Assembly: GCA_035649415.1 (NCBI GenBank)
Contig: DASRJP010000321.1
Coordinates: 1-64,000 of the forward strand
Source: DATKDU01 sp035649415
GTDB lineage: Bacteria > Planctomycetota > Planctomycetia > Pirellulales > Pirellulaceae
Reading direction: 5' to 3'
Length of the DNA: 64,000 nucleotides
Every line of letters starts with the position of its first letter. Position 1 is the stretch's first letter. The notes beneath the pieces were generated by a model, which saw only the letters and a program-made list of their open reading frames with translations, was not told the origin of the DNA and searched no databases. The translations under genes were made by a program, and so were the position numbers. Shown piece after piece: positions 8,498 through 16,167 of the stretch.

Positions 8498-8835
8498 TTT
8501 TGCCGGACGGTTTGGGGATGCCTTGGTCCTAAGCCGTTGCTTTGCAAGGTCTTAGATCGCAGCGCGCGACTTCTATCGCTGGTTGGGATGTAACATTAAG
8601 ATAAGAGCTTACTGGCGGACGTTCGCTGGCAACTTGCACCCGGCCCGGAGGCAAGCATCGTGCGGTTGACAAGCAACGGGTGACTATTCGGGCGAAAGGC
8701 ACGGATCAGGCTGACTACTGCAATGGACATCCTTGGGTAGCGGTCAAGCGGCTCCTCATCAGCTAGCGGGAGCCCTCTGTCCCGCCGCATTCCTCGCCCG
8801 CACAATGACAGCGCTGTCTGTCTCGGAATCCGCAC
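8498..8835. other. Intergenic region, 338 bases, no gene seen
   Basis: No convincing coding frame is present. A perfect 12-base palindrome GACAGCGCTGTC lies at 8807-8818, 17 bases before the permease start, and could be an operator. No strong terminator follows the cyclophilin gene. Confidence 0.4.
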
Positions 8836-11163
8836 ATGAACACGGAATCGCCCAATCCTTCACCGCACGGCAAGTCGCAGCCGGGTCCTGCTCGGGTAAA
8901 GGTGCAGCCGCCAGGCGAATCCGCCCGCAATGGTTCCGCGACCAGTCCATCGCCCAGTCAGCTGCCGGATGGTAACCCTCATTCGCCGCCAATCAATTTG
9001 GCGAACGCGGCGGCGGAGGTCGTGAAGCTGGAGGAGCACGTCCAGGAGGTCACGCCGGAACACGAACTGCCGCCGGAGCCCCCGACGATCGAGGAAAAGG
9101 TCAAGACGCTGCTGGTTGGCAGGCCGCTGAGCCTGGAAGACAAGGCGGTCTTCAAACATATCTCGCTCGTCGCTTTTCTGGCTTGGGTCGGATTGGGGGC
9201 CGACGGCCTGTCCAGCTCGTGCTATGGTCCCTCGGAAGCATTCGCTCATCTCACGAGTCCCTATGGTGAGCACTATTACCTCGCCATATTCCTGGCCCTG
9301 GCCACCGTCTTTACGGTCATCGTCATCTCGGCCTGCTACAGCTACATCATCGAGGCCTTCCCCAGCGGCGGCGGCGGCTATCTGGTCGCCAGCAAGATGC
9401 TGGGGCCGAAAATTGGCGCGCTGGCCGGATCGGCCCTGGTCATCGACTACATCCTCACGGTGACCGTCTCCATCGCCGCCGCCGGGGATGCGCTGTTTGG
9501 ACTGATCCCACCCGATTTTCTGGGGAGCTGGGACAATTCGGCCAAGTTATGGGTAGAAACAGCGGCCATCGGCATGCTCATCGTCCTTAATCTGCGCGGC
9601 GTCAAGGAATCGATCAACGTCCTGATGCCGGTATTTCTTGTCTTCCTGGCGACGCACATCATCCTGATCGGCGGCGTGATCAGCACGCACCTGTGGGACA
9701 TTGGTGGCGTGACCCAGGAGATTTCGACGCACATGCGGGCCGATCTGGCCAATCCCAACTTGGGGTGGGCGGGCGTGCTGGGAATGCTGCTGTACGCCTA
9801 TTCGTTGGGTGCCGGTACGTACACCGGTATCGAAGCGGTATCCAACAGCATGCCCGTGATGCGCGAACCGCGCGTGGCGACGGCGCAGCGGACGATGCTT
9901 TATATGGCGATCTCGCTGGCGATCACGGCGGGCGGTTTGATGCTCTCCTATTTACTCATGGACGTGAAGCCCGCCGCGGCACATCAGCCGGCGGGGGCGG
10001 CGGCCGACGAGGGTGAAAAGACGCGCGTCATCAAAGGCGACCCGTCGCAGCCGGCGAACGTCGAAAAGACAATGAACCATCGTCTGACGGAGAAATTCGT
10101 CGCCTCGCTGCCTGACTTGATCCGCTCGCCGTTTGTGTGGATCACGATTCTTTCCGAAGCTGCACTGCTCATTGTGGCAGCGCAGGCCGGCTTTATCGGC
10201 GGCCCCAAATGTCTGGCCAACATGGCCAACGACTCCTGGGTGCCTCACTGGTTTGGCAGCTTGTCCGAGCGGCTCTCCAGCCACAACGGCATCCTGCTGA
10301 TCGGCGTCGCGGCATTGGCCGCGCTGTGGGCCAACGGCGGCAGCACATCCCTGCTCATCGTGCTGTACTCGATCAACGTGTTCGTCACCTTCTCCCTGTC
10401 GATGCTGGGAATGTGCCTGCACTGGTACGCGCTCCGCGGCAAGCATCCCAAGTGGCGCTCCCGGCTGGCGCTGTTCGCGTTCGGCGCGCTACTGTGCCTG
10501 TCGATCCTGGGCGTAACGGTTTGTTTCAAATTCATTGACGGAGCGTGGAAAACCGTCCTCGTGACCGGCCTGATCACCGGTCTGTGCCTGCTGATCCGCC
10601 GCTACTATCGCAACGTCAGCCAGCGGCTCAAGGGGCTGGACGAATCGCTGGGAACGATCGAAATCCGTGGCGAGCCGACGACTGCCCCGCTCGACCGCGA
10701 GGCACCCACCGCGGCAGTCCTGGTGGGCGGCTACAGCGGCCTGGGAGTCCACACGCTGCTGAACGCCCTGCGTTTCGTTCCCAACCATTTCAAGAACATC
10801 ATTTTTGTCTCCGTGGGAGTCGTCGATTCGGGGAATTTCAAAGGGGCCGAAGCTGTGGACGCGCTCCGCGAATACACCGAGGAGACGCTGGGCAAATATG
10901 TGGACCTGGCGCGCCGCATCGGACTGCCGGCGGCCGGCTATATGTCGATCGGCACGGACGTCGTGGACGAACTGGAACAAATTTGCCGCATCGTCGCCCG
11001 TGATTTTCCCCAAACGGTGGTCTTCGCCGGGCAGCTCGTCTTCCAGCGGGAAACCTGGTATGGCGCCGTGCTGCACAACCAGACCGCCTACTCGCTTCAG
11101 CGCCGCCTGCAGTGGGACGGCATTCCGATGGTCATTCTGCCGACGCGAGTGCGGGAGCCGTAA
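8836..11163 (+). CDS. APC-family amino acid/polyamine permease with long soluble ends
   Basis: Inner-membrane transporter of 775 residues. Residues 1-95 are a Pro/Ser-rich hydrophilic extension. The transporter core (about 105-600) begins with FKHISLVAFLAWVGLGADGLSSSCYGP, matching the first discontinuous helix of APC transporters, and has about 12 hydrophobic segments. One extended polar loop (about 377-420) lies between membrane segments. The last 140 residues form a soluble alpha/beta domain (AAVLVGGYSGLGVHTLL, NIIFVSVGVVDSGNF), reminiscent of universal-stress-type or KUP-tail regulatory domains. The substrate cannot be read from sequence. Its stop lies about 25 bases before a dispersed repeat, and it converges with the cyclase-fold gene. 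Confidence 0.85.
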   Translation: MNTESPNPSPHGKSQPGPARVKVQPPGESARNGSATSPSPSQLPDGNPHSPPINLANAAAEVVKLEEHVQEVTPEHELPPEPPTIEEKVKTLLVGRPLSLEDKAVFKHISLVAFLAWVGLGADGLSSSCYGPSEAFAHLTSPYGEHYYLAIFLALATVFTVIVISACYSYIIEAFPSGGGGYLVASKMLGPKIGALAGSALVIDYILTVTVSIAAAGDALFGLIPPDFLGSWDNSAKLWVETAAIGMLIVLNLRGVKESINVLMPVFLVFLATHIILIGGVISTHLWDIGGVTQEISTHMRADLANPNLGWAGVLGMLLYAYSLGAGTYTGIEAVSNSMPVMREPRVATAQRTMLYMAISLAITAGGLMLSYLLMDVKPAAAHQPAGAAADEGEKTRVIKGDPSQPANVEKTMNHRLTEKFVASLPDLIRSPFVWITILSEAALLIVAAQAGFIGGPKCLANMANDSWVPHWFGSLSERLSSHNGILLIGVAALAALWANGGSTSLLIVLYSINVFVTFSLSMLGMCLHWYALRGKHPKWRSRLALFAFGALLCLSILGVTVCFKFIDGAWKTVLVTGLITGLCLLIRRYYRNVSQRLKGLDESLGTIEIRGEPTTAPLDREAPTAAVLVGGYSGLGVHTLLNALRFVPNHFKNIIFVSVGVVDSGNFKGAEAVDALREYTEETLGKYVDLARRIGLPAAGYMSIGTDVVDELEQICRIVARDFPQTVVFAGQLVFQRETWYGAVLHNQTAYSLQRRLQWDGIPMVILPTRVREP

Positions 11164-11188
11164 GTCGAATCGCGATACCTCGCCCAAT

Positions 11189-11237
11189 CTCCGGAGGTCG
11201 TTGACCTCCGGTTAAGAGCAGTTCTCCTCTGGCTAAC
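11189..11237. repeat. Dispersed palindrome family A, copy 2
   Basis: The palindrome CCGGAGGTCGTTGACCTCCGG (11191-11211) is followed by a second degenerate arm ending in TCCTCTGGCTAAC. The TAG stop of the neighbouring minus-strand gene (11233-11235) is part of this second arm. Confidence 0.85.
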
Positions 11238-12291
11238 AGCAATGCGCGAGGGCAATCATCGCCAGCGGCGTCGCGATCAGCGGATCGTTTTCCCGCATGC
11301 GATCGGAATCGCTGACGAAACCGCCCTCGGGTATTTGTGCGGCGACCAGCAGCTTCACGAGTGCCTCGCGCCGCGCGGTCCGCTCCGGATCGGGAAGCAG
11401 CGACAGCACCTGTGCCAGCGACGCGTAATAGTAATAGCGCAAGCCGCGCTGCCAGCCCAGTTCGGGCGGCAGGTCCTCAAATCCCGGCACCAGTTCCAGG
11501 GACTTGCGTTCGGTCAGCCAGGCTGCCGCCTTGCGCACCGGTTCTGCGCCGCCGTTCAATCCCATGGCCAGCAGCGCCAAGATTCCGTCGCAGGTTGCTG
11601 TGCCGTACGAGCGCGGCTGTGACCGCTGCTCGTCGAGAAAGCCGGCCTTGTTGTTGAGCGACATCGGCTCCGTCGTGAAGCAGAAGCCGCCGTCCGGCTG
11701 CTGGCAGCGCAGCACCCATGCCTTGGCGCGCTCAACCGCCGCGTCTACGCGCTTGTCGGAGCCGAGATCGCCTGCCAGTGCCGCCAGCACGTGCGCCGTG
11801 ACCGAGATATTGGTGCCGGTCGTGATTCCCTGCGCATCCTCCTGGCCGAGAAAATCCCAGCCGCCGTACTGCGGATGGTCGGCGGCGAAACCGCGCTCTT
11901 CGGCAACCTGGGCCGACAGCAGATACTCGCGGACGACTTTCGCCGCGGGCGGCGGGGCCGGCTTTCCCAGCCGCTGCCGGCAAGTGAGCCACATCGCGGC
12001 GGCATACGTCGGAAAGTCGAGCGTCCCGTCGGGACTGGCGATGGTCTTGCGCTTGTCCAAACCCGCATCGAAAAAAGCCAGCCCGCGATCGACCGACCGC
12101 GCCAGCTTCTGGCGCGAATCCACCGGCAAAAAGCTGATCGCGTGCAGGATCAGCGCCGTTACGCCGGCACCGTCCTTGAGCTGGCCGTAGGTCTGCGAGT
12201 GCCAACCGCCGTCGCGACCCTGTTGACCGGCGAGAAACTGGGCCGCTTTGGCCAGCCCTTCGCGTCCCTTCGCCGCCAGTTCCTCGTTCAT
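11233..12291 (-). CDS. Squalene-cyclase/prenyltransferase-fold repeat protein
   Basis: The protein has 352 residues built of alpha-alpha barrel repeats, including QQGRDGGWHSQTYGQLKDGAGVTALIL, the QPDGGFCFTTEP block and the IPEGGFVSDSD block. These are the Q-x-x-DGGW type repeats of the terpene cyclase/prenyltransferase superfamily. The catalytic DXDD motif of hopene cyclases is not seen, so an enzymatic cyclase role is doubtful. I start it at the ATG at 12291; in-frame codons further upstream are made of a dispersed repeat. No signal peptide is visible from this start, unlike its upstream neighbour, so the repeat may have replaced the original 5' end. The stop codon also lies in a repeat. Confidence 0.75.
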   Translation of the reverse strand: MNEELAAKGREGLAKAAQFLAGQQGRDGGWHSQTYGQLKDGAGVTALILHAISFLPVDSRQKLARSVDRGLAFFDAGLDKRKTIASPDGTLDFPTYAAAMWLTCRQRLGKPAPPPAAKVVREYLLSAQVAEERGFAADHPQYGGWDFLGQEDAQGITTGTNISVTAHVLAALAGDLGSDKRVDAAVERAKAWVLRCQQPDGGFCFTTEPMSLNNKAGFLDEQRSQPRSYGTATCDGILALLAMGLNGGAEPVRKAAAWLTERKSLELVPGFEDLPPELGWQRGLRYYYYASLAQVLSLLPDPERTARREALVKLLVAAQIPEGGFVSDSDRMRENDPLIATPLAMIALAHCC

Positions 12292-12308
12292 GTCACGTGT
12301 GCCTGGGA

Positions 12309-12377
12309 TCGGTAGTAGCAGGCACACGCTGTGCGCTGTTCCCGAGCATCGACGGCACACGGAGTGTGCCTGCTACT
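12309..12377. repeat. Dispersed inverted repeat family B, copy 2
   Basis: Two arms, AGTAGCAGGCACACGCTGTG (near 12314-12333) and CGGCACACGGAGTGTGCC followed by TGCTACT (12353-12377), face each other between two cyclase-fold genes. The second arm matches 757-781 and 43949-43973. Confidence 0.85.
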
Positions 12378-12379
12378 TG

Positions 12380-13474
12380 TTACGCCTGCGAAATCGGCAA
12401 ATACCGGTTGGGCGAGTTGAGCACCAGCACGGCCGCGGCAGTGCAAAACGTGCGGCTGGTGATGCAGTGATGCCCGGTCCAGCTTCCGTCGCTGTTTTGC
12501 ACCGCGACGATCTTGTCCCGCACCGTCGGGAACCACGTCGCCCAGTCGTCGCCCCCTTTCTGGAGCATCGTCTCGGTAATGAGATGGAAGGCCAGATACT
12601 CTTCGCCGCCGGCCTGCGAGAAAGCGGTGTTGTCCCGCTTGATGAACGACACGACGTCGGCAAACGCCTTCTTGGCGACCGGATCGTCGTCCATGCCCAG
12701 CGCATACAGGACGCGAATGCCGGTGGCGTTTTTGTAAAGCGTGTGCATCCAGCTCCCCTGGTGCTGGGCGAGCTGCGTCTGCATCTGCTGGACGAGGTAC
12801 TTGGCAGTCAGATCGGGAGAGCCGCCGACCTTCATGCCCGACATGTGCGCCGCGCGGAGCGAGACCCAGCCCATGACCGTGCCGAGCATCGGCGCCCAGG
12901 ACTGATCGCCCCAGTTGCCGGACGCGGACTGACTGCCGACGATCGCGGTGATCACTTTCTTGAGGGCGTTGCGGACCGGCTCGGTGTCCCAGCCTTCGCC
13001 GATCACCTCCGCCAGGAACGTGGCCGCGAAGAAGCTGTGCGCGTGCCGGCCGATCTTGTTCTGAAGCTGGGTGCCGACGACCGACGTGATGTCGTCCTGC
13101 GGCATATTCTCGGCAGCCCGCAGCAGGAAGGACAGGATTCGCTGCACTTCGCGGCTGCGCGGCCCTTCGACCGGCGTGTTCCCCTGCGACATGAGGGCCA
13201 GGCCGACCATGGCCGTGCAGCCGATGTCGGTCGGCTGGCCGATATCGACGCCACAGCCGCCATCGCGGTGCATGGTCTTCATCAGCCACTCGTCGCCGCG
13301 GCGGACGGCCCGCTCGCTTTGCGGCGTGAACTCGTTGAATGTCGATGGCTCGGGGGCCTTTTGGGGGGCGGAATCACTGCCGGGGGGTTCCTGGGCGTCC
13401 TGTCCGCGGGCCAAGAGCGAGGGGAGCAGGAAGGCAGAGGAAGCGGCCAGCAGTTTGCGACGAGAGAGGTTCAT
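12380..13474 (-). CDS. Exported squalene-cyclase/prenyltransferase-fold repeat protein
   Basis: The protein has 364 residues with a Tat-like signal (SRRKLLAASSAFLLPSLL, residues 4-21) followed by a Pro-rich linker. The rest is an alpha-alpha barrel with terpene-cyclase-superfamily repeats, for example AVRRGDEWLMKTMHRDGGCGVDIG and AVQNSDGSWTGHHC. It lacks the recognised acid motif of hopene or oxidosqualene cyclases. It is the first gene of a pair with the related 11233-12291 gene, suggesting a duplicated gene set. Such proteins are numerous in Planctomycetota and mostly uncharacterised; a binding or structural role in the periplasm is possible. Upstream lies about 1 kb of non-coding DNA. Confidence 0.8.
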   Translation of the reverse strand: MNLSRRKLLAASSAFLLPSLLARGQDAQEPPGSDSAPQKAPEPSTFNEFTPQSERAVRRGDEWLMKTMHRDGGCGVDIGQPTDIGCTAMVGLALMSQGNTPVEGPRSREVQRILSFLLRAAENMPQDDITSVVGTQLQNKIGRHAHSFFAATFLAEVIGEGWDTEPVRNALKKVITAIVGSQSASGNWGDQSWAPMLGTVMGWVSLRAAHMSGMKVGGSPDLTAKYLVQQMQTQLAQHQGSWMHTLYKNATGIRVLYALGMDDDPVAKKAFADVVSFIKRDNTAFSQAGGEEYLAFHLITETMLQKGGDDWATWFPTVRDKIVAVQNSDGSWTGHHCITSRTFCTAAAVLVLNSPNRYLPISQA

Positions 13475-13773
13475 CGAACGGCTCCAAGGGCGCGGAAGTC
13501 GCGGGGCCTATCTTCAAGACGGGCCGAACCACGGGACCGTTTCCGGCACCTGCCACTGATTATCGGAGGGAGGAAGGGGGGCGTCAACGGAAATAGGATG
13601 TGCGGCTGGGGGGTTGTCACGCGAAATGCCACCTTTGAACTTGGGCAACGAGCAAAGGGGGGTATCCATTTGATGACTTGCGGCTTGGCGTGCGGCCGCC
13701 GCGTGGTTGTAATCTTTTGTACACATTGCACTTCCCGCCGCGCCGTGCCGCGCCCGCTTGCCGTAAATCGCTG

Positions 13774-13788
13774 CAGACACAATGTCTG
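13774..13788. promoter_or_regulatory. Perfect palindrome sharing a core with the one at 17600
   Basis: CAGACA-CAA-TGTCTG is a perfect inverted repeat. Its 13-base core AGACACAATGTCT differs by one central base from AGACACATTGTCT at 17604-17616. The match suggests a shared DNA-binding site, perhaps for a BlaI/CopY-type dimeric repressor, although that assignment is inference. It may instead be part of an RNA hairpin, because CGCTGC and GCAGCG flank it. Confidence 0.4.
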
Positions 13789-13797
13789 AACGCAGCG

Positions 13798-13817
13798 CCC
13801 CCTTCGGGGGGATTTTT
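13798..13817 (+). terminator. Rho-independent terminator-like hairpin
   Basis: A CCCCC stem, TTC loop and GGGGGG stem are followed by ATTTTT on the plus strand. There is no protein gene upstream on this strand for several kilobases, so it may end a small RNA or a transcript antisense to the cyclase-fold genes. Confidence 0.45.
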
Positions 13818-13858
13818 GGCAATCGCGTGCCACCGCCGCAGGCATTTTCGAGGCAAGT

Positions 13859-13958
13859 CAAAAATGACCAGTACAAAATGCAAAAGTCAAAAGGTTACGG
13901 AGAGCCTCGTCTGCTGAATTTTGCATTTTGCATTTTGCAATGATCATTTTGCATTCTG
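13859..13958. repeat. Dispersed AT-rich repeat family C, copy 1
   Basis: About 100 bases with left arm AAATGACCAGTACAAAATGC...AAAAGTCAAAA and right arm of TTTTGCA/TTTTGCAATGATCATTT units. The whole organisation, including a central GAGCCT...CTGCTGA segment, recurs at 41376-41472. The base composition is much richer in A and T than the surroundings. Confidence 0.85.
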
Positions 13959-13987
13959 CCGTTTGATCTGCGCCTGTCCCTGGCCTG

Positions 13988-14193
13988 TGAGTCGGCTGGC
14001 CTGAGTCGGTTTTTGAGTCGGTTTGGTGCGGCGAGATTTAGCCGACTCACGTGATATAAACGTTTGTACCGTAACGCCTTGCAGTGAGTCGCCCCCTGCG
14101 ACTCACGCTCGCGATGAGTCGGCTTGAGTTGGCTACTGAACAGGAGCGATCCCGAACCTGACACCGCCCCTGCGCTTGGCCACTGCCGACTCA
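13988..14193. repeat. Cluster of TGAGTCGG motifs in both orientations
   Basis: Exact TGAGTCGG occurs at 13988, 14002, 14014 and 14115. Its complement CCGACTCA occurs at 14042 and 14186. Near copies (TGAGTCGC, GCGACTCA) lie at about 14085 and 14098. Spacing is irregular, so this is not a CRISPR array. Confidence 0.75.
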
Positions 14194-14469
14194 CCAGACC
14201 GCGGCGGTCGAGACTGTTTTATCCAAATTGCCAAAGATCAGCCGGCGCGCACGGGCTGGCCAGTCGGCGCGCGCGCAGGGGGCCTACCCGTTAGATGCGC
14301 AATTGTATACATTTATTCCCTGCCAGGCGAATATTTTCCCCGGACCCCAGCCTCCCGGCGCCACGAGGCCGCCTGGCCAATTTTGAGCCAGACTCCTGGG
14401 GCTTCAGAGGTCTCCAACTTCACGGGATACAACCCTCGCAAGAATTGCCCAAATTGCCGCGAGGGCTCG

Positions 14470-14939
14470 TTACCATCGACGGCGCAGCAGGCTGCCCCCG
14501 TCACCTAGCGATGCGTAATACTCGTCCGCCGCCATGATGTCGGCCGCCGTTGGGATTCGCCGCGTGCTCAGCGAGAGCGTCTCGTGCATGACGCTATGGG
14601 GATCGCCGTCCGGGTGATCCATTCCCAGCGCGTGTCCGAATTCATGCTCCAGCGCCGTCAGCAGATCGACTTTGCCGAATGCCGAGCTGCGCCTGCCGGC
14701 CTGCCGCTCTGAGGAAGTCACGAAGATGGAAAACTCCTCATCGCTGCCAGGCGTGGAATCGAAGAATCAGCCGTAACCTGCCGCGTTCACGTCGATAATG
14801 ATCCTCCCCGGCATTTCCAGGCCGAGCATTGAACCGGGGAGGTCCTGGACGACGAATTCCGTTCCCGCGAGCGCTCTTTGCGCCGTCACTGGATCGACTC
14901 CGGCCGCTACCCATCGCCGCGCCAGCCCGCTCGCGTGGG
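14470..14939 (-). pseudogene. Remnant of zinc-metalloprotease-like domain of a giant surface protein
   Basis: Reading on the minus strand, a fragment begins after an in-frame TAG (about 14943). It runs through ARRWVAAGVDPVTAQRALAG, VVQDLPGSMLGLEMPG and IIIDVNAAGYG, then hits a TGA near 14770 where a tryptophan codon is expected. It continues in the same frame with FFDSTPGSDEEF, VDLLTALEHEFGHALGMDH (a zinc-binding HExxHxxGxxH site) and SVMHETLSLSTRR to a stop at 14470. The text is the domain seen at the C-terminus of very long planctomycetal extracellular proteins (AGYGWFVDxTPxxDxEF followed by DLLTAxxHExGHxLG). The bulk of the protein and its start are missing. A single nonsense codon and loss of the upstream part indicate a pseudogene; the stretch after the TGA could still be read from a GTG at 14721. 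Confidence 0.7.
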
Positions 14940-15016
14940 TGAACTATGAATTCACAGAAACCTACATCGCGGGCCGGGTCCGGTGCAGCGCCTGGTTCGG
15001 CAGGCTTTCCTCAGCG

Positions 15017-15646
15017 TTACTTCACTTTCGTCCGCAGAATCCAAGGCTTGAAGATGCCGGTTTTGGGGTCGGGAGCTTTCTCCGGCGAGATGTATAAGTG
15101 GCCTTCGTAAACCACCCAGCGAAGGATGAACAATTCCTTCCCCTCCTGCATGTTCAGGATACAGAGGGCGGTTTGGTTGTCGTCGGCCGCCACGATGTTG
15201 TGAATTCCCTGATGCAAAGGCCACTTGTCGGTGACCTCGAAGGCGATGTCACGCTCCGTCAGCCCATGCTTCTTGAGATAGCGGGGATCGAAGAATTCCC
15301 GGAATCGAATGTCGGGATAGGTCTGCATCTTGGCGAAGAACCCCTTGCTCGCGATCACGAGGCCATCCTCGGTTGGCTTCCCGTCCTGGACTTTGTGAGG
15401 TAGCCAAGGGGACTCCATACGTCCCTTCATATCTGTTTTTTCCACGATGTGCGGCGGTTTTTCAGCCTGCTTCGTGGCGACGGGCGACGTCGGGCTTTCC
15501 TCCTTCGCCGGGGGCTGATTCGGCGGTTCCGCCCGAGCCACGGCCACCGAGTTCGTTAAGAGGCCGAGCCCCGCCCCAATTCCGGCCAGGGCCAGTCCGA
15601 CGACCAGCACCACAGTCAACACGCTCTTGATCTTGGTCACGAACAT
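15017..15646 (-). CDS. Small membrane-anchored or secreted protein of unknown function
   Basis: The protein has 209 residues. A short basic start (MFVTKIKSVL) and a hydrophobic segment (about 8-38, VLTVVLVVGLALAGIGAGLG) are followed by a Pro/Glu-rich linker. A soluble C-terminal part (about 70-209) ends with PKTGIFKPWILRTKVK. The N-terminal hydrophobic segment and linker resemble the membrane tail of long planctomycetal ECF sigma factors (KTK...LLVGxxGAGAGLLT...AEPPP). This protein may therefore be a detached or truncated relative; no sigma domains are present. I do not recognise the C-terminal part. Confidence 0.65.
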   Translation of the reverse strand: MFVTKIKSVLTVVLVVGLALAGIGAGLGLLTNSVAVARAEPPNQPPAKEESPTSPVATKQAEKPPHIVEKTDMKGRMESPWLPHKVQDGKPTEDGLVIASKGFFAKMQTYPDIRFREFFDPRYLKKHGLTERDIAFEVTDKWPLHQGIHNIVAADDNQTALCILNMQEGKELFILRWVVYEGHLYISPEKAPDPKTGIFKPWILRTKVK

Positions 15647-16167
15647 GGCTCTCTCCCGTGTTCGAGCAACGCACTTCGGATGCTTGCCATCTCGCGAACT
15701 GCAGCATCAGGTGACGTCTCGTGTTGTTCTGTGTGATGTGATTCTACCGGCACGCGCGGCAACAACCGAGTTGTTATTCCTTGAAAGTAAACAAGTAGCA
15801 GTTGTATATTCCGGCGTGCAACGCCAATAGGATCTTTCGTTGGGTCAACACGCGGCTCTGGGGGAAGTCGCCCGTCACGGTTCGCTTTGCGCCGGGTGCC
15901 ACTGCTGGCGGGGTAGCCCCCAAGCCGAACCAGTGATTCTCAGGCGGGTTATCTGTTTGCTACGACGACGAGTGCCAGGCCGAGGACTGTCGGTCGGCTG
16001 GATCGCGTGGTTGGCATTCGGTTGACTAGTTATTAGTGATCGGAGACGCGCCGGCAGCAGTTCGATCCGTCCCGCCATTCAATGAGTTCGTGCGAACGCT
16101 TCGGAACCTTTGGCCGTATATAGGGCACCAAGCGGTGGTGGGCTGGCGCCAAGTTGGAGGGACTCTT
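15647..16167. other. Intergenic region, 521 bases, no gene seen
   Basis: No convincing coding frame. A plus-strand promoter-like pair lies at 15781-15810. A GTGCCACTGCTGGCGGG string at 15894 recurs in similar form near 21866 (TCACTGCTGGCGGG). A small inverted repeat ACTA-GTTAT-TAGT lies near 16024. Confidence 0.4.
15781..15810 (+). promoter_or_regulatory. Sigma70-like promoter candidate
   Basis: TTGAAA at 15781-15786 and TATATT at 15805-15810 are separated by 18 bases in a locally AT-rich patch. It points towards the PQQ-propeller gene, whose start is about 350 bases away, which would imply a long leader or an unrecognised small RNA. Confidence 0.35.

Larger units (their letters stand above)
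13475..14469. other. Non-coding region of about 1 kb with repeats and possible RNA hairpins
   Basis: No frame here looks like a gene. The region holds a palindrome plus terminator-like hairpin (13768-13817), a dispersed AT-rich repeat (13859-13958), and a cluster of TGAGTCGG motifs in both orientations (13988-14193). From 14200 to 14469 nothing recognisable is seen. It ends in a decaying metalloprotease remnant. Confidence 0.6.

Noticed and set aside
11233..13474. Hopene or squalene cyclase enzymes
   Set aside because: The barrel repeats fit the superfamily, but the acidic DXDD catalytic motif is missing and the proteins are half the usual length.
12248..13789. Long open frame on the plus strand opposite the cyclase-fold genes
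   Set aside because: It is a shadow of two well-supported minus-strand genes; composition is His/Arg-rich without motifs.
13859..13958. Phage attachment site or insertion-sequence ends
   Set aside because: No integrase, transposase or phage gene lies nearby, and the second copy is 27 kb away with only ordinary genes between them.
13988..14193. CRISPR array
   Set aside because: The TGAGTCGG motif is only eight bases, occurs in both orientations and is irregularly spaced; no cas genes are present.
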